A DNA stretch of 64,000 bases from Haloferax sulfurifontis ATCC BAA-897 (GTDB lineage Archaea > Halobacteriota > Halobacteria > Halobacteriales > Haloferacaceae). The position numbers and the translations under genes are program-made. Within the stretch, counting starts at the first letter, position 1, and every line of letters starts with the position of its first letter. Below, piece by piece: positions 1 through 8,111 of this stretch. Below the pieces are notes generated by a model. The model saw only the letters and a program-made list of their open reading frames with translations, was not told the DNA's origin and did not search any database. The DNA is taken from assembly GCF_000337835.1 (NCBI RefSeq), contig NZ_AOLM01000003.1, positions 62,001 through 126,000 of the forward strand, read 5' to 3'.

Positions 1-86
1 TCGCGTGCGCCGTGATACCGCCGAACACGATTTGGGCCGCTGGCTCACGTGATTCGGCGGTGACGAGATGGGGAGATACGACGCGG

Positions 87-653
87 TTAGGAGATGAACT
101 TGTTGTCGCGCCAGTTGATTCCGCTGTCCGAGGAACCGTTCTGCTGTGGGTTCTCGACGACTTCGACGGAGGCGGCACGCACCTCGCCCTCGACGATGCG
201 CGTCGCCTGCAGTTCGTCGCTCTCCTCGGTGATTGCGGTCAGCGTTCCCTTCTCCGAGAGCATCGCGATCTCCCGGAGGACGAGGAACATCGGGTACTGG
301 AGCGCCGTGTTCTGGAGCACGGTTTCGAGGTCGCCTTTGAAGCAGGCGAACTCGACGAGCTCGGAGGGAATCTCCTCTTCTTCTTCATCTCCCCAGTTGG
401 GCGCTCCCGCTCGGGGGGGCTCTTCTTCGTAGACGCGGTTTTCCGTCACGCTCGCTTTCAACTGGGCCGTCGGCGTGTACTTGCTGAGGTTGTCGTCGGC
501 GGAGACGGCTTTGATGATGAGGGTGTTGTTTCGGCGGGTGATGTCTACGTTCTCGACCTCAGGCGGCAGTTCTGGGTCGTTTTCGAAGTAGTCCATCACG
601 TCTTCGAGTGGCAGTTCCAACGTCGAATGGAGTCGATATACGCGGCCTGACAT
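87..653 (-). CDS. conserved haloarchaeal hypothetical protein (188 aa)
   Basis: I do not recognise a function. The protein is acidic and soluble, with no signal peptide or membrane segment. Residues 1-65 read like a small alpha/beta domain (start MSGRVYRLHS). An acidic linker with a run of Glu (about residues 86-95) follows, then a second domain beginning 'LVEFACFKGDLETVLQNTAL'. The tail is Asn/Ser-rich. The family appears to be haloarchaea-restricted, by recollection only. The gene stands alone. On the minus strand a TATA-like 'CATATAAG' lies about 85 nt upstream. Confidence 0.75.
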   Translation of the reverse strand: MSGRVYRLHSTLELPLEDVMDYFENDPELPPEVENVDITRRNNTLIIKAVSADDNLSKYTPTAQLKASVTENRVYEEEPPRAGAPNWGDEEEEEIPSELVEFACFKGDLETVLQNTALQYPMFLVLREIAMLSEKGTLTAITEESDELQATRIVEGEVRAASVEVVENPQQNGSSDSGINWRDNKFIS

Positions 654-728
654 TGTTGGCTTCGGTATCGACGAGAGCCACGGTGCGGGCGCACCCGGAT
701 GGCGATACCTGTGTGCATGTACGAGTTC

Positions 729-745
729 GAGGCTTATATGGCCTC
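729..745. promoter_or_regulatory. TATA-like element inside a 5-bp dyad
   Basis: GAGGC (729-733) and GCCTC (741-745) flank a TTATATG core. Read on the minus strand this gives CATATAA, a plausible TATA box for the 188-aa gene starting at 653. The flanking dyad could be a regulator site. Weak evidence. Confidence 0.3.
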
Positions 746-821
746 CCCTTCTCGTTAGCCGAAAGATACAAAGTCGCCGTCCGGCCGCGGTCGGGCGGTC
801 TGTCGGGGGCGCTCCCGGCGG

Positions 822-1166
822 TCAGTTCGCGCCGGTCAGCGTCGCTTCGAGTTCGCCGCGCTCGTCGAGCTCTTCGAGGATGTCACTGCCGCCGACGAAC
901 TCGCCGTCGACGAACGTCTGCGGGATGGTCTCCCAGTCGCTTTTCTCCTTGAGCGCCTCGCGGTAGTGCGGGAGCGCGGGCAGTACGTCCACGGTCTCGA
1001 ACTCGTCGACGTACTGGGAGATGAGGTCGACCGCCTTCGCGGAGTAGCCGCACTGCGGCATCAGGCGGTTGCCCTTCATGAACAGGACGACGCGGTTGTC
1101 CGCGACGGCCTCGTCGACGCGGGTCTGCACTTCTTCGGGGTCCAAACTCTCCGGTTGGAACGTCAT
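822..1166 (-). CDS. monothiol glutaredoxin family protein
   Basis: A single-cysteine (class II, Grx5-like) glutaredoxin. The active-site context is 'MKGNRLMPQCGYS', with Cys39 and the family Lys31 in MKG. A TVP-like cis-proline region ('WETIPQTFVDG') and the 'GGSDILEEL' glutathione-binding stretch follow. At about 114 aa it has the usual single-domain length. Such proteins carry or deliver Fe-S clusters. Haloarchaea use gamma-glutamylcysteine rather than glutathione, so that thiol may be the ligand (inference). I chose the internal ATG at 1166, which matches family length; a longer frame reaches 1193. Confidence 0.88.
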   Translation of the reverse strand: MTFQPESLDPEEVQTRVDEAVADNRVVLFMKGNRLMPQCGYSAKAVDLISQYVDEFETVDVLPALPHYREALKEKSDWETIPQTFVDGEFVGGSDILEELDERGELEATLTGAN

Positions 1167-1251
1167 GCACCCAGCTAGCGGCCGGGCGGACAAAGGAGTT
1201 GCGTCGCGGTCGGGTCGGGAACCGACGACCCGCGCCGACCGAGACGGCGGG

Positions 1252-1884
1252 TTACTGCTCGCCGACGCGGACGACGTTGATGAGCGAGTGGACGGGGACG
1301 CCGTCTATCTCTTCGACGCCCTGCTTGTCGACGATGACCACGCACGCGAGCGGCTCGCCGCCCTCGGAGCGGATGGCGTCGATGGTCTCGCGGAGGGTCG
1401 TGCCGCTCGTCACCGTGTCGTCGACGATGAAGCAGTCGCGGCCCTCGACGGGCGAGAAGTTCCGGGAGAAGCCGCCGCCGAGGTCTTCGAGGTCGCCTTC
1501 GTCCCACTGGTGTTTCGCGGGCGAGTACGCGCCGAGCGTCGTTTCGAGTTCGCGCGAGACGGAGGTGGCGAGGGGGACGCCCGCCTTCTCGATGCCGACG
1601 GTCACGTCGGCCTCGCCGTTCGTCTCCATGAGCAGATCGGCGAGCGCGCGCCCGACGTAGGTGAGGCGCTTGCCGCCGCTCCCGATGGCGTTCCAGTCGA
1701 CGTGGATGTCGTCGGGGCCGTCGGGCTCCGCACGGGGCTCGGGTTCGGTCGCCGCGCCGCTTCGTTCGACAAGCCAGCTGGCCGTCTCGCGGGAGACGTT
1801 CAACTCGTCGGCAATCTCGCCTTTCGAGAGGCCGCGGTCCGCGAGCTCAGCCGCGCTGGCGATGAGGTCGTCGACGTTCTTCAT
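1252..1884 (-). CDS. gfcR: GfcR, PRTase-like activator of glucose catabolism genes
   Basis: A 210-aa transcription regulator built on an orotate-phosphoribosyltransferase fold. Residues 1-45 form a helix-turn-helix ('LSKGEIADELNVSRETASWL'). Residues 60-210 are a type I PRTase domain with the PRPP loop 'VDDTVTSGTT' at 154-163. In H. volcanii the PyrE-like GfcR activates semiphosphorylative Entner-Doudoroff genes. Its position behind the first enzyme of that pathway identifies it here. The start codon overlaps the gdh stop codon as ATGA, so the two genes are translationally coupled and form one operon. It is often misnamed pyrE; the HTH argues against a biosynthetic role. Confidence 0.9.
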   Translation of the reverse strand: MKNVDDLIASAAELADRGLSKGEIADELNVSRETASWLVERSGAATEPEPRAEPDGPDDIHVDWNAIGSGGKRLTYVGRALADLLMETNGEADVTVGIEKAGVPLATSVSRELETTLGAYSPAKHQWDEGDLEDLGGGFSRNFSPVEGRDCFIVDDTVTSGTTLRETIDAIRSEGGEPLACVVIVDKQGVEEIDGVPVHSLINVVRVGEQ

Positions 1885-2954
1885 ACAGTACCGAATTCGA
1901 TGGCGGTTTTTATAGTGGTGTCGTCGTCTTCGAATGCTGCTTCGAACTCCGAAAGCGGGTGGACGCCGGTGACCAAATCGCGGAGGAACCACCGGGGAAG
2001 CTTGGTGAACGTCACGGTCGCGGCCTCGAAGTGCTTGACGTGGGAGTTGACGCTTCCGACGAGCGCCTTGTTGTGGAGCACCATCTCGCGGTGGAACGCG
2101 CCGGCGTCGACCTCGAACTTCCAGTCGCTCGGGACGCCGAGGAGCGCGGCGACGCCGTTGGGCGCGAGCGCCTGCACCGACTGGATGGCGTGTTTGGGGA
2201 AGCCGGTCGCCTCGTAGATGAAGTCCATGCCCTCGTGTGCGGTCGGAACCTCCCCGACCGGCGTCTCGCGGGAGTCGACGTACGTCGCGCCGAGTCTCTC
2301 GATGATGTCGATAGTCGGGTCGGGGCGGTCGCGCCGACCGAGGCAGTAGAGGTTCTCGTAGCCCTTGTCGTCGGCTCTCAGCATGGCGAGCGTCAGGAGC
2401 CCGAGGCTCCCGTTGCCGAGGACGAGCGCCGACGAGGGGTTCCAGTCGAACGCGGACCGACTCGCGTAGGCGTGCTCGCGCGCCTTCTCGGTGATGGAGA
2501 TGGGTTCGATGAGGAAGCCGAGGTCGGCCTGCGAGCGCGGGATGCGAACGAGGTAGTTCGAGGGGCTGGTGAAGTACTCGGACATGAAGCCGTGCGCGCC
2601 GACGATACCGCGTTCGGCGTACATCCCGTCGGGAGCCATGTCGGGTTGATTCTTCTCGAAGTACTCGTTGGTCCCCGACGCCGGCGGGCGGCGGACCGTC
2701 GGCACGACGATGTCGCCTTCCTCCAGTTCGGTGTCGTTCGGGTCGACGACGACGCCGACCGCCTCGTGGCCGAGCACGAGGTGGTCTTCGCCCTCGGGGA
2801 ACCCGCCGTGACCGCCGGCGATGACCTCGTGGTCCGTCCCGTCCACGCCGACCCGAAGCGTCCGGACGAGCGCCTCCCCGGCGTCGGGTTCCGGTCGCGG
2901 CTTCTCGATGACGACCGGCTTGTCTTCCCCGCGCTCGACGGCGATTGCTTTCAT
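1881..2954 (-). CDS. gdh: glucose 1-dehydrogenase (NADP-preferring, Zn MDR family)
   Basis: Oxidises beta-D-glucose to gluconolactone with NAD(P)+, the first step of the haloarchaeal semiphosphorylative Entner-Doudoroff pathway. It is 357 aa, the same length as the characterised Haloferax mediterranei enzyme. The zinc ligands known there are present: Asp38 ('VGVDGTDH'), His63-Glu64 ('LGHEAVG') and Glu150 ('FLIEP'). The Rossmann motif is 'LGNGSLGLLT', followed by 'LGRRDRPD', whose arginines suit the NADP 2'-phosphate. It is first gene of the gdh-gfcR operon (4-nt ATGA overlap). The ATG at 2954 was chosen over 3017 because it follows a promoter at leaderless spacing. Confidence 0.95.
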   Translation of the reverse strand: MKAIAVERGEDKPVVIEKPRPEPDAGEALVRTLRVGVDGTDHEVIAGGHGGFPEGEDHLVLGHEAVGVVVDPNDTELEEGDIVVPTVRRPPASGTNEYFEKNQPDMAPDGMYAERGIVGAHGFMSEYFTSPSNYLVRIPRSQADLGFLIEPISITEKAREHAYASRSAFDWNPSSALVLGNGSLGLLTLAMLRADDKGYENLYCLGRRDRPDPTIDIIERLGATYVDSRETPVGEVPTAHEGMDFIYEATGFPKHAIQSVQALAPNGVAALLGVPSDWKFEVDAGAFHREMVLHNKALVGSVNSHVKHFEAATVTFTKLPRWFLRDLVTGVHPLSEFEAAFEDDDTTIKTAIEFGTV

Positions 2955-2978
2955 ACACCCACCAACGCACCACCCCAC

Positions 2979-3003
2979 CAAAAGACTTATTCTATGATGA
3001 GTA
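2979..3003 (-). promoter_or_regulatory. gdh promoter with TrmB/GfcR-like operator
   Basis: Read on the minus strand, TACT-N7-GAATA occupies 3003 down to 2988. It is an imperfect dyad matching the TACT(N)GAGTA pattern reported for TrmB sugar regulation in Halobacterium. A weak T-rich TATA element (about 2979-2984) follows, 25-30 nt before the gdh ATG. The operator lies just upstream of the TATA, where activators bind. Assignment to GfcR is inference from the operon. Confidence 0.5.
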
Positions 3004-3126
3004 AATAATTTAGCCACGGTGAGCGCCCAGCGTCGTCACACCAGCCCATGACGCACCGCATCGCGCGGACCAGCCTGTCCAGCCCACCCGTGCCGGCGCT
3101 CTCCGAACCCGTGCCCGAACCGCGCC

Positions 3127-3155
3127 GAGGCCGATATCCCGTGCCCGTCGGCCTC
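3127..3155. terminator. GC-rich hairpin, possible terminator or processing site
   Basis: GAGGCCGA (3127-3134) pairs perfectly with TCGGCCTC (3148-3155) across a 13-nt loop. It is downstream of purB on its strand. No T-run follows, so a termination role is only tentative. Confidence 0.3.
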
Positions 3156-3279
3156 TGAGGCGGATTCGGGTTTCTCCTGACGGTCGCTCCGCTCAGCGAC
3201 GCGTTCGACCGACTCCGAAAAGAAAGCGTGTCGATTCGGCAGATGGATGGCCCGACGGCTCGACGGCCCGGCCGACCGC

Positions 3280-4671
3280 TCAGTTGTCGATGTCGTCGAC
3301 GAGTTCGTCCGCGAGGCCGACGTACGTCGCGGGCGTGAGCGCGAGCAGTTCCTCGCGGGTGTCCTCGTCCACGTCGAGGTCCGCAAACAGGTCGTGGAAG
3401 TCGCCGAGGGTCACCTCGCGGCCGCGGGTGAGCTCCTTCACCCGCTCGTAGGCCTGCGTATCGCCCTCGCGGCGGAGAATCGTCTGGACGGCCTCGCCGA
3501 TGATGGCGGGCGTGTCGTCGAGTTCGTCGCGCATGACCTGCTCGTTCGGGACGACCTTGCCGAGGCCGGTCTGGGTCTTCTTGTAGCCGATGAGGCAGTG
3601 GGCGAACGCCGCGCCGACGTTGCGCTTGACCGTGGAGTCCGAGAGGTCGCGCTGGAGGCGCGAGGTCGTCACGTAGTCGGCGAGGAACGTCAGGTCGGCG
3701 TTCGCCTTCGAGAGGTTGCCCTCGGAGTTCTCGAAGTCGATGGGGTTGACCTTGTGCGGCATCGTCGACGAGCCGGTCTCGCCCTCGACGGCCTCCTGTC
3801 CGAGGTAGCGGTCGGAGACGTACAGCCACGCGTCGCGGTCGAGGTCGACGAGGACGTTGTTGACGCCGCGGACGGCGTCGAACAGCGCCGCGAGGTCGTC
3901 GCAGGGGTTGACCTGCGTGGCGAGCGCGGTGTGGTCGAGGCCGAGCGACCCGACGAACTCGCGGGAGAACGCCCGCCAGTCCACGTCGGGGTAGGCGGCG
4001 ACGTGGGCCGCGTAGACGCCCGACGCGCCCGCGAGCTTGCCGGCGAGGTCGTCGGTCGCGGCCTCGACGCGGGCGAGCGTCCGGCCGAGGCGGGCGGCGT
4101 AGACGGCCATCTCCTTGCCGAACGTCGTCGGCGTCGCGGGCTGACCGTGGGTGCGCGCGAGCATGGGAACGTCGCGGAACTCCCGCGCGAGCGAGACGAG
4201 TTCGTCGCGGGTGTCACGGAGTTCGGGCACGAGCACCTCCTCGACCGCGCCTTTCACCATGAGGCGCTGGGCGAGGTTGTTCACGTCCTCGGAGGTGAGG
4301 CCGAAGTGAATCCACGGGTGGACCGACTCGTCGGTCTCGGTGCGGATGAAGTACTCGACGGCCTTCACGTCGTGGTTCGTCGCCGAGAAGCCTTCCGCGC
4401 CCTCGACTTCGAGCCGCTTCACGAGGTCGGCGTCGTCGGCGTCGAACTCCTCGTAGAGCGCCCGGAGGTCGGCGCGCTCGTCCTCGTCGAACGAAAGCGG
4501 CGTCGCGTCGAGGTCGGCGAGCGCGAGGAGGTACTCCACTTCGACTTCCACGCGGGCGCGCATGAGCGCGGCCTCGCTCACGTGCGGCGCGAGAGGTGCG
4601 GTTCGAGAGGCGTATCGCCCGTCGAGCGGGGACACCGCGTACAGCGGGTCGTGCCGGTCGGCGTCGGTCAT
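3280..4671 (-). CDS. purB: adenylosuccinate lyase
   Basis: Cleaves SAICAR to AICAR and adenylosuccinate to AMP, releasing fumarate in both cases. The 463-aa protein has the fumarase/aspartase superfamily signature 'GSSTMPHKVNPIDFE' near residue 300. The catalytic-histidine stretch is 'MLARTHGQPATPTTFGKE'. Length and start (MTDADRHDPLY, matching the family N-terminus) are normal. It is monocistronic here. The partner enzyme PurA is encoded at 48.8-50.1 kb, and the fused PurN/PurH enzyme at 8.9 kb uses the AICAR made here. Confidence 0.97.
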   Translation of the reverse strand: MTDADRHDPLYAVSPLDGRYASRTAPLAPHVSEAALMRARVEVEVEYLLALADLDATPLSFDEDERADLRALYEEFDADDADLVKRLEVEGAEGFSATNHDVKAVEYFIRTETDESVHPWIHFGLTSEDVNNLAQRLMVKGAVEEVLVPELRDTRDELVSLAREFRDVPMLARTHGQPATPTTFGKEMAVYAARLGRTLARVEAATDDLAGKLAGASGVYAAHVAAYPDVDWRAFSREFVGSLGLDHTALATQVNPCDDLAALFDAVRGVNNVLVDLDRDAWLYVSDRYLGQEAVEGETGSSTMPHKVNPIDFENSEGNLSKANADLTFLADYVTTSRLQRDLSDSTVKRNVGAAFAHCLIGYKKTQTGLGKVVPNEQVMRDELDDTPAIIGEAVQTILRREGDTQAYERVKELTRGREVTLGDFHDLFADLDVDEDTREELLALTPATYVGLADELVDDIDN

Positions 4672-4869
4672 GTCTGAGCCGTCACGATGGGGGAGGTTAA
4701 ACGCCGGGGGTTCGTCTCTTGAGAAGATACACGGACGTGAGCATCACACGGGCGATTTTCGGATAACTGCCGCGATGATGTACACGTACACGGTTATCTT
4801 GGTGTGACGTGCTGTACCGTGGTCGCAGTGATGGGTGCGGAGGGTTTCCGCCCCTCCGTCAGCTATCGG

Positions 4870-6003
4870 TCAGGGACCGCTGTCGGCTTCTTCGGTGTCG
4901 TCGTCGTCAGCGTCGTCAACGTCCTCGCCCGCCCCAGCGTGAGGTTGTTCGGGAACATGGCTGTAGATGATGTCTCCGTCGACGACGTGGAACCCACCGC
5001 ACACGTCGTCTTCGATGACTCTCGAATTCGAATCGACGGCGACGTCGACGAGTCCGTCGAGAGTTTCGACTTCGATTACCGGGTTCTCTCGAATCGTCTC
5101 GGGTATCCTCCCGCGGGAAATCCACTCGTCGTTGGCGGCTCTCTTCTCGATACTGTCCAGCCGGTCTCGTTCGCTGGCGGTCAGCGGTGGGAAGCGCATC
5201 AGCCGCCCGACAGCTACTGAAAGCAGACCGAGTCCACCGAACGCCAGTAACGCGACACTTCCGACTCGACGGAGTAGTCCGCGTTGCGGTTCTGTCTCGA
5301 TGGTCCCGACGAAGTCGAACTGTTTCGGAGGCGTCTCACCCGTTATCCTGAACGTCTTGTCACCCGGATACTCCCCGAATAGTTTGTAGTCTATCGTCTC
5401 GTCGACTCTCTTTCCATCGACAGTCCCGCTGACGTGTGTTCTGACGATGATAGTCGCCTCGACCCGTCCGGGGGCAGTGCCGAGGTCGTCCTGCACACGA
5501 GCGGCGTGCCGGGCGGTCTCGTTGACGTCGAACGGGAATCTGAGCTGTGCGGATTCACCGGGGTTGAGCGACGTCACACGTTTTTCGCCGAGTGACTCCG
5601 TCTGACTCCAGTACTCGATGCGCCCCTGCTCGACGCGTCCCGTCTGGTTGAGTCGGATGAAGGCGTTCATCTCCACGTCCACGTCCCCCTCGGTCGCGTC
5701 TCGATAGCGGTACGTGAACGTCTGGCCGATGTCGTCGATGATGTGGGGAAAGTACACCGACCGGTTCTCTAATACCGTTCCGTTATCGTAGAGCGTACTG
5801 CTGTTCGTCACGATGGCGGTATGAGAAAAATCGCCACTGGACGTCCACGAATCGACGACTGCCTCTTGTGTCTGCACCGGTGGCGAAACGTGGGTCGTAT
5901 ACGTGGTCCACCCGCCGACCACCGTGAGGACGACGAACCCGATAATCAAGACCGTCTGCCACTTGTCGAGGAACGCGCGACGCCGAAGGTTCGTTTCAGA
6001 CAT
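4870..6003 (-). CDS. DUF5305-type membrane protein of the signal-peptidase cluster
   Basis: A 377-aa membrane protein. One transmembrane helix lies near residues 16-34, followed by a large extracytoplasmic beta-rich region (about 35-235) with several N-x-S/T sequons. A second helix sits near 245-263. The cytoplasmic tail is charged and ends in an acidic Asp/Glu stretch. I recognise the DUF5305 pattern; its biochemical function is unknown. It is last in a minus-strand group with two SipW-type exported proteins and a signal peptidase. It overlaps the preceding gene by 8 nt, so it is co-translated with the exported-protein system. Base composition is lower in GC than the flanking housekeeping genes. 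Confidence 0.75.
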   Translation of the reverse strand: MSETNLRRRAFLDKWQTVLIIGFVVLTVVGGWTTYTTHVSPPVQTQEAVVDSWTSSGDFSHTAIVTNSSTLYDNGTVLENRSVYFPHIIDDIGQTFTYRYRDATEGDVDVEMNAFIRLNQTGRVEQGRIEYWSQTESLGEKRVTSLNPGESAQLRFPFDVNETARHAARVQDDLGTAPGRVEATIIVRTHVSGTVDGKRVDETIDYKLFGEYPGDKTFRITGETPPKQFDFVGTIETEPQRGLLRRVGSVALLAFGGLGLLSVAVGRLMRFPPLTASERDRLDSIEKRAANDEWISRGRIPETIRENPVIEVETLDGLVDVAVDSNSRVIEDDVCGGFHVVDGDIIYSHVPEQPHAGAGEDVDDADDDDTEEADSGP

Positions 6004-6295
6004 CTATCCCGATGCTCCACTGTAGCTTCGTTTCGGTCGAATCCGGCGCAGGCGTGCAGTCTGTGTCCGTCTGTTCTTCCGCCGTCGCGGTCGTTTGACT
6101 CTCTGAGTCCGTGTCCGCGGAGTCACACGTTTCGAGAGTTTCGGCATCGGTCTCGGTGACACCGAAATCGCTTCCGGCGCTCACCGTGCCGGTTATCTCC
6201 TCTGTATCTTCTAACGTCGCCCCCGTGAACTGTCCCCCAACGGCGACTGCCCCGAGGAGGACGACCCCCACTATGAATATCCGTCTCATTTTCAT
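5996..6295 (-). CDS. small exported SipW/TasA-type protein (99 aa)
   Basis: The N-terminal hydrophobic signal (about residues 5-22) runs straight into 'GATLEDTEEITGTVSAGSDF'. That layout is the one seen after the signal of SipW-dependent proteins such as TasA and camelysin (FxDtE...GNxFxAGxLDL). The rest is Thr/Ser/Asp/Glu-rich with two Cys and a short hydrophobic C-terminus. The protein is too small for a full TasA fold, so it may be a minor subunit or a chaperone-like partner. It lies between the signal peptidase and the DUF5305 gene, overlapping the latter by 8 nt. A start two codons later (6289) is also possible. Confidence 0.6.
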   Translation of the reverse strand: MKMRRIFIVGVVLLGAVAVGGQFTGATLEDTEEITGTVSAGSDFGVTETDAETLETCDSADTDSESQTTATAEEQTDTDCTPAPDSTETKLQWSIGIDV

Positions 6296-6334
6296 GGTTT
6301 TCCCTCACAGATTTGACCGACCTCTATCGCGTTC

Positions 6335-6964
6335 TCATCGGTTCCGATTCCGTTCGCCACGTTCGAGACGGGCGGCTCTGTCCGTTTGTCCGGTCACCGC
6401 GACGAGTTCTCTGACCTCTGAGAGGACGAGCACCGACGCCGGGAGTACGACGACAATCGCCACCCACATTCGACTCGATCGCTCGGCAAAGAGGAAGACC
6501 TGTCCGACTACTGGAACAGCAAAGACCACGCGCCCGACCACGTCGTCGCCTTGCACCGGGACGACGTCCGGCTCTTCGTTCGCGTCGCCTTTGGTCGTGA
6601 ACGTCGTGGATTCCCCCGCGTGGTTCACGCCGACGACTCGGTGCGTCGTTCTGCCCGCCGCGTTTCTCATCCCCGCTTGACCAGTGTCGTTGAACGTGAT
6701 GACGTCTCCTTCCTCGATGTGTTCTGGCCGGACAGATTCGACCACGACGACGTCACCGGGGTTGTACGTCGGAACCATGCTCGAAGAGAGGACGACGAAG
6801 TTGTGGAGTCCACCGGCGATAGCCGTGGTCCCGATCACGACGAACGGCAGTGTGACGAGGAGGACGGCGACAGCGACAGCGACCCTAGTCTTTTTCGACC
6901 CGGAGGTCTGTCTGTCACGTCTCCGGTCCGTTCGCCCACGATTCCGTCGCTTAGGACGCATCAC
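6335..6964 (-). CDS. signal peptidase I, archaeal Sec11-like
   Basis: A 209-aa membrane peptidase. The N-terminal Arg-rich cytoplasmic segment precedes a transmembrane helix (about 27-50). The catalytic-serine box is 'LSSSMVPT' (Ser62). The archaeal/ER-type His108 ('RTTHRVVG') replaces the bacterial Lys, and Asp127 ('TTKGDANEE') completes the set. A second helix (about 140-185) anchors the C-terminus. It should remove signal peptides from the adjacent exported proteins, as SipW does for TasA and TapA in Bacillus (inference from context). An ATG one codon downstream (6961) is equally possible. A TATA-like 'CTATAA' lies about 40 nt upstream on the minus strand. Confidence 0.88.
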   Translation of the reverse strand: MMRPKRRNRGRTDRRRDRQTSGSKKTRVAVAVAVLLVTLPFVVIGTTAIAGGLHNFVVLSSSMVPTYNPGDVVVVESVRPEHIEEGDVITFNDTGQAGMRNAAGRTTHRVVGVNHAGESTTFTTKGDANEEPDVVPVQGDDVVGRVVFAVPVVGQVFLFAERSSRMWVAIVVVLPASVLVLSEVRELVAVTGQTDRAARLERGERNRNR

Positions 6965-7081
6965 GTCACCACCTTCGACGTCTCCGGTCAGACACTTGGT
7001 TATAGTATGTGTAACGCCCGGGACAGGATCCGTCTGCAGAGAGTTTCATTAGGAAAAATATGAGTCGCGGTCGCCGCCCGA

Positions 7082-7744
7082 TTAGCTCGACGCGTCGGTC
7101 TCGCCTTTGACCTGAATCTTGAGATTCAGCTGGTCGAGCATCGCCTGGTTGTTCTGGGGGTGGTTCTGGAACGTGAATCTGAGCGTGAACTCGTACTCGT
7201 TGTCGCCTGGGCGGAGGTGCGGGTCGATGCGCCGGCACTTCCAGCCCTGGTTTTGAATGTCGCGAATGTTCCCCTTGAACCATCTGTACTCTGGTCCGCC
7301 GCCGACCGGGTTCAGACGGCCTTCGACCACGAGGAACTTGTCGAGCTCACCACCGTTACCACTGTCTTTGTCAGTCTCCGGTTCTGGAACTCCGTCTTCG
7401 AGGTCGTCCATGATGTCGATATTGTAACAGAGCGCCTCGATGTCGATGGCGGAGTCCAGCTGATTCGGCGGGTCGTTCTTGAGCGTGTACGTCTTAGCTC
7501 GCGTCTCACCGGGCTCCATCCCTTTGAGCGTGAAATCGTCAGGAACCGGAGAGCCAGATGCGACTAAGTCGATCTGGCCGGACTTGACGCGCCCCGGGTT
7601 GTCTTCGTTCGTCAGGTCTTCGACGTCCGTGAATTCGGCCATCGTCCCCATCCCTGCGACGGCGCTGACTGCGCCGATAGTCGTGAGTCCACTGAGCACC
7701 TTGCGGCGCGTCAGGTCGAGCTTGCCTCGGTCTTTCTTTGGCAT
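7082..7744 (-). CDS. SipW-dependent TasA/camelysin-like exported protein
   Basis: A 220-aa exported protein. The N-terminus 'DLTRRKVLSGLTTIGAVSAV' is a signal with an RR pair that could be read by Tat. After the cleavage region comes 'EFTDVEDLTNEDNPGRVKSG' and then QIDL, the FxDtE...GxxxAGxxDL layout of TasA/CalY-type fibre subunits. The mature part is a predicted beta-rich domain with two Cys. It leads a minus-strand cluster with a dedicated signal peptidase and a DUF5305 membrane protein. It probably forms a surface or extracellular matrix component (inference). The start at 7744 was chosen because the 45 residues upstream in frame look non-coding. Confidence 0.72.
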   Translation of the reverse strand: MPKKDRGKLDLTRRKVLSGLTTIGAVSAVAGMGTMAEFTDVEDLTNEDNPGRVKSGQIDLVASGSPVPDDFTLKGMEPGETRAKTYTLKNDPPNQLDSAIDIEALCYNIDIMDDLEDGVPEPETDKDSGNGGELDKFLVVEGRLNPVGGGPEYRWFKGNIRDIQNQGWKCRRIDPHLRPGDNEYEFTLRFTFQNHPQNNQAMLDQLNLKIQVKGETDASS

Positions 7745-8111
7745 GTTTTCGTTTGTCGTCTTGTGGTCTGCGTTGGTTTGCTTCCGATGCCCCGTACACG
7801 CCTTCTCTCGTCGAATTCTGCCTTTGCATCCTCCGACGCGATTCTGAGCGAGTGTACACCTCGACCCATTACCTATCACTTTGTAGTTATGTACTAATCA
7901 ACATGTTTGGGTGACTGTATTGTAGATCAAAAGAGACATATTCGGAGTTTAGAACGTCGTTAATCCGGGATTCTCGGGGGTACCTCGTCTCAATCTGCCG
8001 ATTACTGCCGTGGCTAGTCGTCACGTCGCTGACGACCCCGTTCGTAAGGGCATAACTAATGAGACATCTCTCGAATGCCGCTCTGCGAGTACATACCGAC
8101 ACTATCTGAAA
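7745..8111. promoter_or_regulatory. AT-rich divergent promoter region
   Basis: About 365 bp between the TasA-like gene (minus) and the HTH gene (plus), clearly richer in A/T than its surroundings, especially 7880-7960. Several TATA-like stretches occur, for example 'ACTTTGTAGTTATGTACT' near 7877-7894 and 'GCATAACTAATG' near 8049. No convincing ORF lies here. It is the likely control region of the export cluster. Confidence 0.5.

Larger units (their letters stand above)
2955..3279. other. gene-free spacer between gdh and purB
   Basis: About 325 bp without a credible gene. It holds the gdh promoter (2955-3005) and one hairpin (3127-3155). The remainder is ordinary high-GC sequence, and short frames in it lack family-like composition. 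Confidence 0.6.

Noticed and set aside
1252..1884. Orotate phosphoribosyltransferase (pyrE)
   Set aside because: An N-terminal HTH and coupling to gdh identify it as the regulator GfcR, although the PRTase motif is present.
3020..3280. Short frame extending out of the purB end as an extra gene
   Set aside because: Composition is Arg/Ser/Thr-rich, there is no start signal, and it overlaps the purB 3' end.
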